From the NCBI RefSeq assembly GCF_014842875.1, contig NZ_JACYXZ010000002.1, forward strand, positions 372,001-436,000: a DNA stretch of 64,000 nt. The letters are read 5' to 3'. Of the stretch, positions 56,325 through 64,000 are shown piece after piece (position 1 is the stretch's first letter; each line of letters starts with the position of its first letter). The translations under genes and the position numbers were made by a program. This DNA comes from Nocardioides donggukensis (GTDB lineage: Bacteria; Actinomycetota; Actinomycetes; Propionibacteriales; Nocardioidaceae). The notes beneath the pieces were generated by a model that saw nothing but the letters and a program-made list of their open reading frames with translations, was not told the origin of the DNA and searched no databases.

Positions 56325-58039
56325 CCTCGACCCCGGGGGTGCGCGGCGCGACGCGGGCGCTGCTGACGCTGGCAGCCGTGGCGGTCGCGTTCGCCGCCGC
56401 CGACACCTACGTCGTGGTGCTGGCGCTGCCCGAGCTGATGGGCTCGGTCGGGATCCCGGTCACCGAGCTGCAGCGCGCCGCCCCGATCGTGTCCGGGTTC
56501 CTGCTCGGCTACGTCGCGATGCTGCCCCTGATCGGGCGGATCGCGGACCTGCGCGGCCGGGTGCCGGTGCTGGTCGCCTCGCTGCTGGTGTTCGCCATCG
56601 GCTCCCTGATCACCGCACTCGCCTACGACCTGCCGTCGATGGTCACCGGCCGCTTCCTGCAGGGCGTCGGCGGCGGCGGCCTGGTGCCGGCGACTCTGGC
56701 GCTGGTGGCCGACCTCTACCCGGTCGAGCGGCGCGGGGTCCCGCTCGGCATCGTCTCGGCCGTCCAGGAGCTGGGAAGCGTGATCGGGCCGCTGTTCGGC
56801 GCGGCGGTGCTGGCGCTGGCCGACTGGCGCGCGATCTTCGCGATCAACCTGGCCGTCGGGCTGGTGCTGGCCGCGGCGATCCACCAGCTGGCCCCCGCGC
56901 CGGACGAGCCCCCGCCGGGGCGCTCCCGGGGCCGCCCGGACTGGCTCGGCCTCGCCGCCGCGCTCGTGCTGCTGGTCGCCGCGACGACGACGATGGTGCG
57001 CCCCGGCGTACTGCAGCGGGACCTGACGTGGGGCCAGCTCTTCGTGCCGTACGTCGGCGACGGTCGCTGGCTGACCCCGATCGGGGTGACCGCGATCGGT
57101 GCCGGGCTGGTGCTGCTGCTGCGCAGCCTGTTCGCCCGGAGACCGCTGGTGGACCTGCGCAGCTGGCTCGCCCACCTGCGCGAGGCGGACCTCGTCGGCG
57201 CGCTGCTGCTGGCGGCCGCTCTCGGCGGGATCATCCTGGCCTTCGCGACCGCCGACGCCGAGGTGCAGGTGTTCTCCCCGCAGGGGCCGTGGTACCTGCT
57301 CGGCTCGGCGATCGCCGCGGCCGGCTTCGCCTGGCACCTGCGGCACTCCCCCGCCCCGCTCGTGCCGCGCGGCTCGGTCTCCGCCGTGCCGGCCTGGGGG
57401 TCGCTGGTCGTCAGCTTCTTCGTGGGCTCCGCCCTGATCGCGGCCCTGATCGACATCCCGATCTACGCCCGCACCACGACGTACCGGGAGTCGCAGCTGC
57501 TCGCGGCGCTGGTGCTGGTCCGGTTCCTGGTCGCGCTGCCGGTCGGCGCCGTCGTCGGCGGCTACCTCACCCGCACCGTGCCCGCCGGGGTGATCACGGC
57601 GGCCGGCATGCTCGGCTCCGCGGTCGGCTTCACGTTCATGGCCCAGTGGGACGCGACCGCGCTGGAGAGCTGGACCGCGAACGGCCCGCTGCTCCTGTGC
57701 GGCTTCGGCTTCGGCCTGGCCCTCGCCCCCGTCAACGCGGCGCTGCTGGCCAGCACCGCCGACGCCGTGCACGGGGTCGCCGCCGCCCTGGTCGTCGTCG
57801 CCCGGATGATCGGGATGCTGGTCGGGATCTCCGCCCTCACCACGATCGGGCTGCGCCGCTTCTACGCCGCCCAGGCCGAGGGGCTCACCGGCACCGAGGC
57901 GGCCATCGTCCAGGAGCACGCCGTCTTCCTCGGCGCCGCGGTCTGCGCGGTGATCGCCGCGGTGCTCGCGCTGGTCCTCTTCCGGACCGCGCACACCCGC
58001 GGGCTCGCCCCCGCCGACCTGCTCCGCGCCGCCGGCTGA
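56321..58039 (+). CDS. MFS transporter, P55-like (14 helices)
   Basis: A 572-residue permease with about 14 hydrophobic segments; YVVVLALPELMGSVGIPVTELQRAAPIVSGFLLGYVAMLPLIGRIADLRGRVPVL covers helices 1-2 and motif A (GRIADLRGR), and GRFLQGVGGGGLVPATLALVADLYPVERRGVPLG motif C-like sequence. The GTG at 56321 overlaps the lipoprotein stop as GTGA. In mycobacteria lprG and p55 (Rv1410c) form the same operon and export lipids and drugs. The native substrate is not proven here. Confidence 0.88.
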   Translation: MTSTPGVRGATRALLTLAAVAVAFAAADTYVVVLALPELMGSVGIPVTELQRAAPIVSGFLLGYVAMLPLIGRIADLRGRVPVLVASLLVFAIGSLITALAYDLPSMVTGRFLQGVGGGGLVPATLALVADLYPVERRGVPLGIVSAVQELGSVIGPLFGAAVLALADWRAIFAINLAVGLVLAAAIHQLAPAPDEPPPGRSRGRPDWLGLAAALVLLVAATTTMVRPGVLQRDLTWGQLFVPYVGDGRWLTPIGVTAIGAGLVLLLRSLFARRPLVDLRSWLAHLREADLVGALLLAAALGGIILAFATADAEVQVFSPQGPWYLLGSAIAAAGFAWHLRHSPAPLVPRGSVSAVPAWGSLVVSFFVGSALIAALIDIPIYARTTTYRESQLLAALVLVRFLVALPVGAVVGGYLTRTVPAGVITAAGMLGSAVGFTFMAQWDATALESWTANGPLLLCGFGFGLALAPVNAALLASTADAVHGVAAALVVVARMIGMLVGISALTTIGLRRFYAAQAEGLTGTEAAIVQEHAVFLGAAVCAVIAAVLALVLFRTAHTRGLAPADLLRAAG

Positions 58040-58060
58040 CCGGAGCTCCCCGCACGCGGG

Positions 58061-58246
58061 CGCCGAACGGCCGCAATTGCGCCCGTATGACATGTTTTCG
58101 CGCCGATTCCATGTCACACGCCCGCAATTGCGGCCGTCTGACACATCCGCCGAGCCCGACCCATGCCGAACCGCCGCAATTGCGGCCGATTGACACATTT
58201 CTCGGCCGATTCCATGTCAGACGGCCGCAATTGCGGCCGTTCGGCG
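58061..58246. repeat. 186-bp palindromic element with perfect 21-bp terminal inverted repeats
   Basis: The ends 58061-58081 and 58226-58246 are perfect 21-bp inverted repeats. The core CCGCAATTGCGG or its near match CCGCAATTGCG occurs at 58071, 58122, 58174 and 58225, spaced 51, 52 and 51 bp. TGACA lies 17 bp after the start of the first three and CATGTCA precedes the second and fourth, so each pair of cores folds as a long hairpin. The two hairpin units are near copies. It lies in the 251-bp gap between the P55-like gene and the carbonic anhydrase and has no ORF of note. Confidence 0.85.
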
Positions 58247-58290
58247 GACGGGCTGGGCGCCGCCGACCCGAGCGCGCTAGATTTCTGCCC

Positions 58291-58785
58291 GTGGCTGACT
58301 TCGACGACCTGCTCGCCGCCAACCGGCGCTTCGCGGACGACTTCGACCTGGGTGGCTTCGACGGCGTCGCGCACGCCGGGGTGGCGATCGTGACCTGCAT
58401 GGACTCGCGCATCGACCCGCTCCGGATGCTCGGGCTCGAGCACGGCGACGCCAAGATCTTCCGCAACCCCGGCGGCCGGGTCACCGAGGCGGCGCTCGAG
58501 GCGCTGGTGCTCGGGGTGCACCTGCTCGGCGTGAAGCGGATCCTGGTCGTCCCGCACACCCGCTGCGCGATGGCCGCCAGCACCGAGGTGGAGCTGCGCG
58601 AGAAGGTCGGCGCCTCGGCCGGTCAGGACGCGTCCTGGCAGCGCTTCCACGTGGTCGAGGACCAGCGGGCCTCGCTGGAGGACGACGTGCGCAAGGTGCA
58701 GGCGCACCCACTCATCCCGGACAGCATCGGCATCGGCGGCTTTCTGTACGACGTCGACACCGGGCTCATCGACCGCCTGGTCTGA
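58291..58785 (+). CDS. Beta-class carbonic anhydrase
   Basis: A 164-residue enzyme hydrating CO2 to bicarbonate. Zinc ligands are in CMDSRIDP (Cys, with Asp and Arg partner) and HTRCAM (His and Cys). IGIGGFLYDVDTGLIDRL closes the fold. It matches the short beta-CA group (M. tuberculosis Rv1284 type). Start GTG at 58291, 45 bp after the 186-bp repeat; its promoter may lie inside or after that element. Confidence 0.92.
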   Translation: MADFDDLLAANRRFADDFDLGGFDGVAHAGVAIVTCMDSRIDPLRMLGLEHGDAKIFRNPGGRVTEAALEALVLGVHLLGVKRILVVPHTRCAMAASTEVELREKVGASAGQDASWQRFHVVEDQRASLEDDVRKVQAHPLIPDSIGIGGFLYDVDTGLIDRLV

Positions 58786-58794
58786 GCCGACTCC

Positions 58795-60855
58795 TCAGGC
58801 GTCGAGCGCCTCGACGTCGACCTCGTAGGCCCCCTGGACGATGAACTCCTTGCGCGGCGCCACCTCCGAGCCCATCAGCAGCTCGAACACCTTCGAGGCG
58901 ACGTCGGCGTCGTCCACGGTGATCCGGCGCAGCGTCCGCTGGCGCGGGTCCATCGTGGTCTCCGCGAGCTGGTCGGCGTCCATCTCGCCCAGACCCTTGT
59001 AGCGCTGCACCGGGTCCTTCCAGCGCACCCCCCGCTTCTTCAGGTCCGCGAGCGTGCGCTGCAGCTCGTCGTCGGAGTAGGTGTAGAGGTACTTGTCCAT
59101 GCCCTTCTTCGGGTTCGAGACCTCGATCCGGTGCAGCGGCGGCACCGCCGAGAAGACCCGGCCCTCGGTGATCAGCTCGGGCATGTACTTGAAGAACAGC
59201 GTCGCCAGCAGGCAGCGGATGTGGGCGCCGTCGGAGTCGGCGTCGGCCATGAAGATGATCCGCCCGTAGCGTGCCGCCTCCAGCTCGAACGTCCGCCCCG
59301 AGCCGGCGCCGACGACCTGGATGATCGAGGCGCACTCGGCGTTCTTCAGCATGTCGCCGACCGATGCCTTCTGCACGTTGAGGATCTTGCCGCGGATCGG
59401 CAGCAGCGCCTGGAACTCCGAGTTGCGGGCCAGCTTGGCGGTGCCGAGGGCCGAGTCCCCCTCCACGATGAACAGCTCGGAGCGCTCGACGTCGTTGGAG
59501 CGGCAGTCGGCGAGCTTGGCCGGCAGCGCCGAGGACTCGAGCGCGTTCTTCCGCCGCTGGGTCTCCTTGTGCTGGCGAGCGGCGATCCGGGTCTTGGAGG
59601 CCCCGACGACCTTCTCCATGACCAGCTTGGCCTGCGCCTTCTCCGCGCGCTTGGTGGAGGTGAGGAATTTCTTGAGCTCCGCGGTCACCACCTTGCGTAC
59701 GACGGTGCGCGCGGCCGGGGTGCCGAGGATCTCCTTGGTCTGGCCCTCGAACTGGGGCTCGGCCAGCCGCACCGTGACCACCGAGGTCATGCCCTCGAGC
59801 ACGTCGTCCTTGATGACGTCGGCGTCGTTGACCTTGAGCGCCTTGGTCTGGCGCATCACGTCGTTGAAGGTCTTGGTGACCGCCTGCTCGAAGCCGCTGA
59901 CGTGCGTGCCGCCCTTGGGGGTGGCGATCACGTTGACGTAGGAGCGCATCTCGGTCTCGTAGCCGGTCCCCCACCGCAGCGCCACGTCGACGGTCAGCTC
60001 GCGCTCGACCTCCTGCGGCGTCATGTGACCGGCGTCGTCGAGGAGCGGCACGGTCTCGGTGAAGGTGTCCATGCCCTGGAGCCGGACGATGTCGGTGACC
60101 GGCTCGTCGCGCGCCAGGAAGTCGGCGTACTCGGCGATGCCACCGTCGTGGCGGAACTTCTCCTCGACCGGCTCCGGCCCGCGCAGGTCGCGGACGACCA
60201 GCTCGAGGCCGGGGACGATGAACGAGGTCTGCCGGGCGCGGGTGATCAGCTCGTCGTAGACGAAGGTCGCGTCGCGGGTGAAGATCTGCCGGTCCGGCCA
60301 GAACCGGACCCGGGTGCCGCTCCGGCCCTTCGTCACCCGCTTGCCCTTGCGGGTCAGGCCGGACCTCGCCGTGAAGCCGGACCCGGGGCCCTCCTCGGCG
60401 AACACCCCGGGCACACCCCGCTGGAACGACATCCCCTGCTGGGCCGGCGAGCGGTCCACGTCGACGTCCAACCGGGACGACAGCGCGTTGACGACCGAGG
60501 CGCCGACGCCGTGCAGACCACCGGTGGCCACGTAGGACCCGCCGCCGAACTTGCCGCCGGCGTGCAGCTTCGTGAAGATCACCTCGACGCCGGGGAGCCC
60601 GGTCTTGGGCTCCTTGTCGACCGGGATCCCGCGCCCGTCGTCGACCACCTCGACCGAGTCGTCGGGGTGCAGCGTGACCTCGATCCGCTGGGCGGCACCG
60701 GCCAGCGCCTCGTCGACGCCGTTGTCGATGATCTCCCACACGCAGTGCATGAGACCGCGGGTGTCGGTCGACCCGATGTACATGCCGGGCCGCTTGCGGA
60801 CCGCCTCGAGCCCCTCGAGGACGAGGAGGTGAGCGGCGTTGTAGGTGTTGTCGAT
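58795..60855 (-). CDS. parE: DNA topoisomerase IV subunit B, probably starting at ATC
   Basis: A 686-residue GHKL ATPase/TOPRIM subunit. Seen: DNGVDEALAG and DDGRGIP (ATP site), GGLHGVGASVVNALS, EGDSALG and LLPIRGKILNVQKA (TOPRIM), DADSDGAHIRCLL. From the internal ATG at 60783 the protein would lack the conserved N-terminus, yet the frame continues upstream as DNTYNAAHLLVLEGLEAV and then RKRPG. No ATG, GTG or TTG occurs between an in-frame stop at 61011-61009 and 60783. ATC at 60855-60853, preceded by GAAGGA (60868-60863) with 7-nt spacing, aligns with E. coli GyrB Met1 without gaps, placing Tyr at 5. Assigned there. Confidence 0.9.
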   Translation of the reverse strand: MDNTYNAAHLLVLEGLEAVRKRPGMYIGSTDTRGLMHCVWEIIDNGVDEALAGAAQRIEVTLHPDDSVEVVDDGRGIPVDKEPKTGLPGVEVIFTKLHAGGKFGGGSYVATGGLHGVGASVVNALSSRLDVDVDRSPAQQGMSFQRGVPGVFAEEGPGSGFTARSGLTRKGKRVTKGRSGTRVRFWPDRQIFTRDATFVYDELITRARQTSFIVPGLELVVRDLRGPEPVEEKFRHDGGIAEYADFLARDEPVTDIVRLQGMDTFTETVPLLDDAGHMTPQEVERELTVDVALRWGTGYETEMRSYVNVIATPKGGTHVSGFEQAVTKTFNDVMRQTKALKVNDADVIKDDVLEGMTSVVTVRLAEPQFEGQTKEILGTPAARTVVRKVVTAELKKFLTSTKRAEKAQAKLVMEKVVGASKTRIAARQHKETQRRKNALESSALPAKLADCRSNDVERSELFIVEGDSALGTAKLARNSEFQALLPIRGKILNVQKASVGDMLKNAECASIIQVVGAGSGRTFELEAARYGRIIFMADADSDGAHIRCLLATLFFKYMPELITEGRVFSAVPPLHRIEVSNPKKGMDKYLYTYSDDELQRTLADLKKRGVRWKDPVQRYKGLGEMDADQLAETTMDPRQRTLRRITVDDADVASKVFELLMGSEVAPRKEFIVQGAYEVDVEALDA

Positions 60856-61248
60856 CGTGCTGTCCTTCGTCGGGTGCGGGTACGGATGACGGGAGGGTGC
60901 GGATCCACCGCACGGGATGAATCTACCCGCGACACGCCGTGAGTCCCGGACGGCACGCCCTCCCCGGCAACCTTGGGCCGCCGATCTATGTTGGCCGCGT
61001 GGGACGCATCACGATGGGGACACGATCCGGACGGGTTCTGCGGATCGGCAACCCGGGGGGCGGTTTGGGCGTCAGACTGACGTGGCCCGGACGTCTCACG
61101 ACCGATGGACGCGTCCGGAGTGTGGAGTGCACTCCGGTGCGGTGTGGACCGACGTGCTTGGATGAATGTGTCCGGCGCCACGAGGGGTGGGGGAATCAAC
61201 CTCCCGCATCGCTCGTTGACCAGACACCGAGAGGAAAGAGAGGCCGAC
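60856..61248. other. 393-bp region between parE and DUF7455 gene
   Basis: Short reading frames here look non-coding. It holds the parE Shine-Dalgarno, a possible promoter for each flanking gene, and the palindrome at 61115-61137. No RNA gene was recognised. Confidence 0.5.
61115..61137. promoter_or_regulatory. Palindrome upstream of DUF7455 gene
   Basis: CCGGAGTG (61115-61122) and CACTCCGG (61130-61137) are inverted repeats with a 7-bp spacer; inside, GGAGTGCACTCC (61125-61136) is a perfect 12-bp palindrome. It is ~110 bp upstream of the DUF7455 start and could be an operator. Confidence 0.4.
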
Positions 61249-61473
61249 ATGACGACTGCCGTTGCCCCCAGCTCCGCCGCCCTCACCGCAGCCGACCGCT
61301 GTGACCGCTGTGGTGCCCAGGCCTACCTCCGCGTGGAGCTCGCCTCCGGCCTGGAGCTGCTGTTCTGCGCGCACCACCACCGTGAGCACGAGGACAAGCT
61401 CCGTGAGGTCGCCGTAGCCGTGATCGACGAGACGCACAAGCTGGACCAGCCCACCACGGTGGCCGCTGACTGA
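61249..61473 (+). CDS. DUF7455 zinc-ribbon-like small protein
   Basis: A 74-residue protein: after a short disordered start, LTAADRCDRCGAQAYLRVELASGLELLFCAHHHREHEDKL has the pattern CxxC...CxHH, probably a zinc site. It is conserved in actinobacteria next to parE and often close to the principal sigma factor gene. Function unknown. ATG at 61249 with GAGAGG upstream; a strong hairpin ends the gene. Confidence 0.88.
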   Translation: MTTAVAPSSAALTAADRCDRCGAQAYLRVELASGLELLFCAHHHREHEDKLREVAVAVIDETHKLDQPTTVAAD

Positions 61474-61483
61474 CCAGCTGATC

Positions 61484-61520
61484 CGAGGAGGCCCCGACCG
61501 TCCTGGTCGGGGCCTCCTCG
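61484..61520 (+). terminator. Intrinsic-type terminator after DUF7455 gene
   Basis: CGAGGAGGCCCCGACC (61484-61499) pairs perfectly with 61505-61520 around a 5-base loop, 11 bp after the stop codon. The following TGTCTC is only weakly T-rich. Confidence 0.75.
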
Positions 61521-61557
61521 TGTCTCTGGCCCGGCCGCCGTGTGCGACGCTCCCCCG

Positions 61558-62034
61558 GTGACCCTTCTCGACCTGCTGACCGGCCTGGCGATCGTCGTCG
61601 GCCTCGTGGGCATCCTGCTACCCGTGCTCCCGGGCACGGCGCTGATCCTCGCCGCCGTCCTGACCTGGGCCGTCCTCGTCGGTGAGCCCGCCGGCTGGGT
61701 GGTGCTCGCGGTGGCGACGACCTTCCTGGCCGTCGGCACAGTGGTGAAGTACGCCGTGCCCGGGCGCCGGATGCAGGCCGCCGGGGTGCCCGGCTCCACG
61801 CTGCTCACCGGCGGGCTGCTCGGCATCGTCGGCTTCTTCGTGATCCCCGTGCTGGGTCTCGTCCTCGGCTTCGTCGGCGGGGTCTACCTCGCCGAGGTGC
61901 GCCGCGTCGGCGACGCCGCGGCCCGGGGCACCACCCTCACCGCCCTCAAGGCGGTCGGCCTGTCGATGCTGATCGAGCTGGCCGCCGGCCTCCTGGCGGC
62001 GGTCACGTGGGGCGTCGGCGCGGTGGTCGTGTGA
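61558..62034 (+). CDS. DUF456 membrane protein
   Basis: A 158-residue membrane protein of the DUF456 family with about four hydrophobic helices: LLTGLAIVVGLVGILLPVLPGTALILAAVLTWAVLVG is the signature start and LLTGGLLGIVGFFVIPVLGLVLGFVGGVYLAE the second repeat. Function unknown. The GTG at 61558 is preferred over 61540. Stop overlaps the following gene as GTGA. Confidence 0.85.
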   Translation: MTLLDLLTGLAIVVGLVGILLPVLPGTALILAAVLTWAVLVGEPAGWVVLAVATTFLAVGTVVKYAVPGRRMQAAGVPGSTLLTGGLLGIVGFFVIPVLGLVLGFVGGVYLAEVRRVGDAAARGTTLTALKAVGLSMLIELAAGLLAAVTWGVGAVVV

Positions 62035-62873
62035 CCGTGCTGCTCGCCCTGTCCGGGGCGGTCTTCTACGGTCTCTCGGACTTCGTCGGCGGGATCACCT
62101 CACGGCGTACGTCGGCCTGGTCGGTCGCCTTCGTGGCCTCGGTGACCGGGGCCGGCTTCGTGCTGATCGGGGCCTGGGTGCTCGGCGGGGACCCGACCGG
62201 CGCCGACCTCGGGTGGGGACTGGCCGCCGGGATCGGCAACGGCTTCGGCACCGCCTTCCTCTACCGCGGACTGTCCTCGGGCCGGATGGGAGTGGTGGCC
62301 CCGATCTCCGGCGTCGGTGCCGCGCTGGTGCCGGTCGTGGTCGGGCTGCTGGGCGGCGAGCGACCGGGCACCCTGGTCTGGCTCGGCGTGCTGGCCGCCC
62401 TGCCGGGCATCTGGCTGGTTTCCCGCGAGCCCGCCTCGCACGCCCCCGCCGACGGTCCCGCCGTCGGGCGCGGGGTCCTCGACGGTGTCCTGGCCGGGCT
62501 CGGCTTCGGCTCCCTGTTCGCCGCCCTCGGCCAGATCCCGGAGGACGCCGGGCTGCTCCCGCTCGCGCTCAACCAGGTGGTCGCCTCGGTGGCGATCATC
62601 CTCATCGCGACCGGCCTGGGGGTGTCCTGGCGGCCGCGCGAGCCGCGGGCGCTCGTCGGCGCCGTCTGCGGGCTGCTCGGGGCGGCCGCCACGATCGCGT
62701 TCCTGCTCGCGGTGCAGCGGGGCGCCCTCACCACCGCGGCGATCCTGGCCTCGCTGTACCCCGCGGTGACGATCCTGCTCGCAGCCGGCGTGCTCAAGGA
62801 GCGGATCCACCGTGGGCAGGCCGTGGGGCTGCTCCTGTGCGGCGTCGCGGTCGCCCTGGTCGCCGCCGGCTGA
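62031..62873 (+). CDS. EamA-family (DMT) permease
   Basis: A 280-residue drug/metabolite-type transporter with ten hydrophobic helices in two repeats: LLALSGAVFYGLSDFVGGITSRRTSAWSVAFVASVTGAGFVLIG begins the first, RGVLDGVLAGLGFGSLFAALGQIPEDAGLLPLAL the second, and PAVTILLAAGVLKERIHRGQAVGLLLCGVAVALVAAG ends it. Substrate unknown. GTG at 62031 overlaps the DUF456 stop. Confidence 0.88.
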   Translation: MTVLLALSGAVFYGLSDFVGGITSRRTSAWSVAFVASVTGAGFVLIGAWVLGGDPTGADLGWGLAAGIGNGFGTAFLYRGLSSGRMGVVAPISGVGAALVPVVVGLLGGERPGTLVWLGVLAALPGIWLVSREPASHAPADGPAVGRGVLDGVLAGLGFGSLFAALGQIPEDAGLLPLALNQVVASVAIILIATGLGVSWRPREPRALVGAVCGLLGAAATIAFLLAVQRGALTTAAILASLYPAVTILLAAGVLKERIHRGQAVGLLLCGVAVALVAAG

Positions 62874-62942
62874 GCCCGAGCACGTAGATTGCCTCCCAGC
62901 CGGACACGCGGCACTCGGGGGAATCGGCGGGAGGTCACCGCG

Positions 62943-64000
62943 GTGGACGAAACGGCGCGCCTGGACGCGGTCCGGGCCCTCGGGCTGCTGGACGCGCCGC
63001 GGAGCGAGCGCTACGAGCGGATCGCCCGGATGGCGCGGAGACTCTTCGGCGTGCCGATCGCCGCGGTCAACCTCGTGGACGACGAGCGCCAGTTCACGCT
63101 CGCGGGGTACGGACTGCCCAGTCGGAACACGCCGGCCCCCGACGCCTTCTGCGCGCATACGATCCGTCGCGAGGAGACGATGGTCGTGACCGACACCAGC
63201 AGCGACGACCGGTTCCGGAACAACCCGCTGGTGCTGGGTGAGCCGCACATCCGGTTCTACGCCGGCGTGCCGGTGCACGACGGCGGCGGCCACCCGGTCG
63301 GCGCCCTCTGCATCATCGACGACCAGCCGCGCGAGCTGTCCGAGCAGGAGCGGCTGATGCTGCGCGAGCTCGCGGCCTGGGTGGACCGGGAGCTGGCCAC
63401 CGAGAAGTCCATGCTGGACGCGCGGGACGTCCAGCAGGGGCTGTTCCCGGGGCCGCTGGCGGTCCCTGCGGGCTACCGGCTGGCGGGGCGGTGCGAGCCG
63501 GCCGCGGACGTCGGCGGCGACTTCTTCGACTGGGCGCTCGGCGATGCCGGCGACCTCCACCTGGCTGTCGGGGACGTGATGGGCAAGGGGCTGGGGGCGG
63601 CCCTGCTCGCCGCCGAGGTGCGGTCCGTGGTGAGCGCCGCCGCGGGCGTCCACGACCTCGAGGCGGCGTTCTCCCAGGCGGCGCACGCCGTCCAGGCGGA
63701 CCTCGAGGCCACCTCGAGCTTCGTGACGATGCTGATGGTCCGCGTGACCCCGGCGACCGGCGAGGTGCGCTTCCTCGACGCCGGCCACGGTCTGGGCGTG
63801 GTCTTCGGGGCCAGCGGTCCCGGGCGGCCCCTGCGCACCGAGGACCCGCCCGTGGGCCTGTGGCCCGAGCGGTCCCGCGACGCCGGCAGCGAGGCCATCG
63901 GCCCGGGCGAGTCGCTGCTGATCGTCTCGGACGGGGTCCTGGAGGGCTTCCCCGCCGAGGACGAGGACGACCCCCTCGGTCCGCTGGTGCGGGCCTGTCG
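62943..64000 (+). CDS. GAF-domain PP2C (SpoIIE-type) phosphatase, 3' end outside window
   Basis: The first 352 residues of a signalling phosphatase. GTG at 62943 follows GGGAGG. A GAF domain (about 15-150) runs from RYERIARMARRLFGVPIAAVNLVDDERQF through CAHTIRREETMVVTD to GAPVHDGGG-type sequence and GALCIIDDQPREL. The SpoIIE PP2C domain begins at about residue 165: ADVGGDFFDW, LAVGDVMGKGLGAAL, RFLDAGHG and LLIVSDGVLEGF with the metal-binding aspartates. It probably dephosphorylates an anti-sigma-factor antagonist. The C-terminus is beyond the window. Confidence 0.9.
   Translation, partial: MDETARLDAVRALGLLDAPRSERYERIARMARRLFGVPIAAVNLVDDERQFTLAGYGLPSRNTPAPDAFCAHTIRREETMVVTDTSSDDRFRNNPLVLGEPHIRFYAGVPVHDGGGHPVGALCIIDDQPRELSEQERLMLRELAAWVDRELATEKSMLDARDVQQGLFPGPLAVPAGYRLAGRCEPAADVGGDFFDWALGDAGDLHLAVGDVMGKGLGAALLAAEVRSVVSAAAGVHDLEAAFSQAAHAVQADLEATSSFVTMLMVRVTPATGEVRFLDAGHGLGVVFGASGPGRPLRTEDPPVGLWPERSRDAGSEAIGPGESLLIVSDGVLEGFPAEDEDDPLGPLVRAC

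Noticed and set aside
58071-58236. Four evenly spaced repeats as a possible CRISPR array
   Set aside because: The repeated core is only 12 bp and palindromic, the intervening pieces are themselves repeated, and no cas gene is near.
61105-61473. A longer DUF7455 protein starting at 61105
   Set aside because: The first 48 residues are not family-like and the ATG at 61249 has a proper ribosome binding site.

Overview
This 64 kb window is very GC-rich actinobacterial chromosome. Gene content and order suggest a member of the Propionibacteriales such as Nocardioides or a close relative; that placement is an inference from remembered gene order, not a search. Supporting points are a DUF3159/OB-fold/DUF3710/dut/DUF3093/DUF4193 block next to a CeoB-CeoC pair, SepH, an LprG-type lipoprotein with its transporter, and a DUF7455 protein beside parE. 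Nearly all of it is densely packed core chromosome with many ATGA or GTGA start/stop overlaps. No tRNA, rRNA, prophage, CRISPR array or intact transposase was seen.

Layout. (1) 1-2.3 kb is a scarred junction. It holds the 3' part of an ATP-dependent DNA ligase, a second near-identical copy of that gene's 3' end, a MazF-type toxin-antitoxin pair between 21-bp direct repeats, a rhodanese gene cut off at its active site, and two identical ~50-bp palindromic repeats. (2) 2.3-7 kb is a TetR regulator and a lipid module (thiolase, two-domain ketoreductase, MaoC hydratase), the same set as tetR/fadA2/fabG4/htdX of mycobacteria. (3) 7-21.5 kb is a long minus-strand block: secreted M23 peptidase, TesB thioesterase, PAC2 protein, HExxH lipoprotein, dxs, SMP-30 and Nudix proteins, a small gene behind a LexA (SOS) box, DUF3105, two thiamine-linked small proteins, a TauE/SafE exporter and aconitase. 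(4) 21.6-28.2 kb is more accessory: a VWA surface protein, a MarR regulator divergent from an SDR/SnoaL/LLM-hemerythrin operon, and an RHH/BrnT-like toxin-antitoxin pair next to a glyoxalase remnant. (5) 28.2-38.3 kb is conserved core: RlmD/RumA-type methyltransferase, a KimA-like potassium importer divergent from two TrkA-type proteins, the DUF3159-to-dut operon, DUF3093, DUF4235, DUF4193, an inositol monophosphatase and ferrochelatase. (6) 38.4-53 kb has an MFS permease, an aldonolactone oxidase, a TRIC-like channel, SepH, a double SDR, a monooxygenase/sulfurtransferase/aldo-keto reductase operon, thymidine kinase, a phosphodiesterase, DUF5998 and a GNAT/acyl-CoA synthetase fusion. (7) 53-64 kb has parC, the LprG/P55 pair, a 186-bp palindromic element, carbonic anhydrase, parE, DUF7455, DUF456, an EamA permease and a GAF-PP2C phosphatase cut by the window end.

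Most worth a second look: the 186-bp element at 58.06-58.25 kb (perfect 21-bp terminal inverted repeats and four CCGCAATTGCGG cores at a 51-52 bp period); the toxin-antitoxin cassette bounded by direct repeats whose core is a 7-6-7 inverted repeat; parE, which has no ATG/GTG/TTG for its conserved N-terminus and appears to start at ATC behind a good Shine-Dalgarno; and an uncharacterised 123-residue protein under a near-consensus SOS box.
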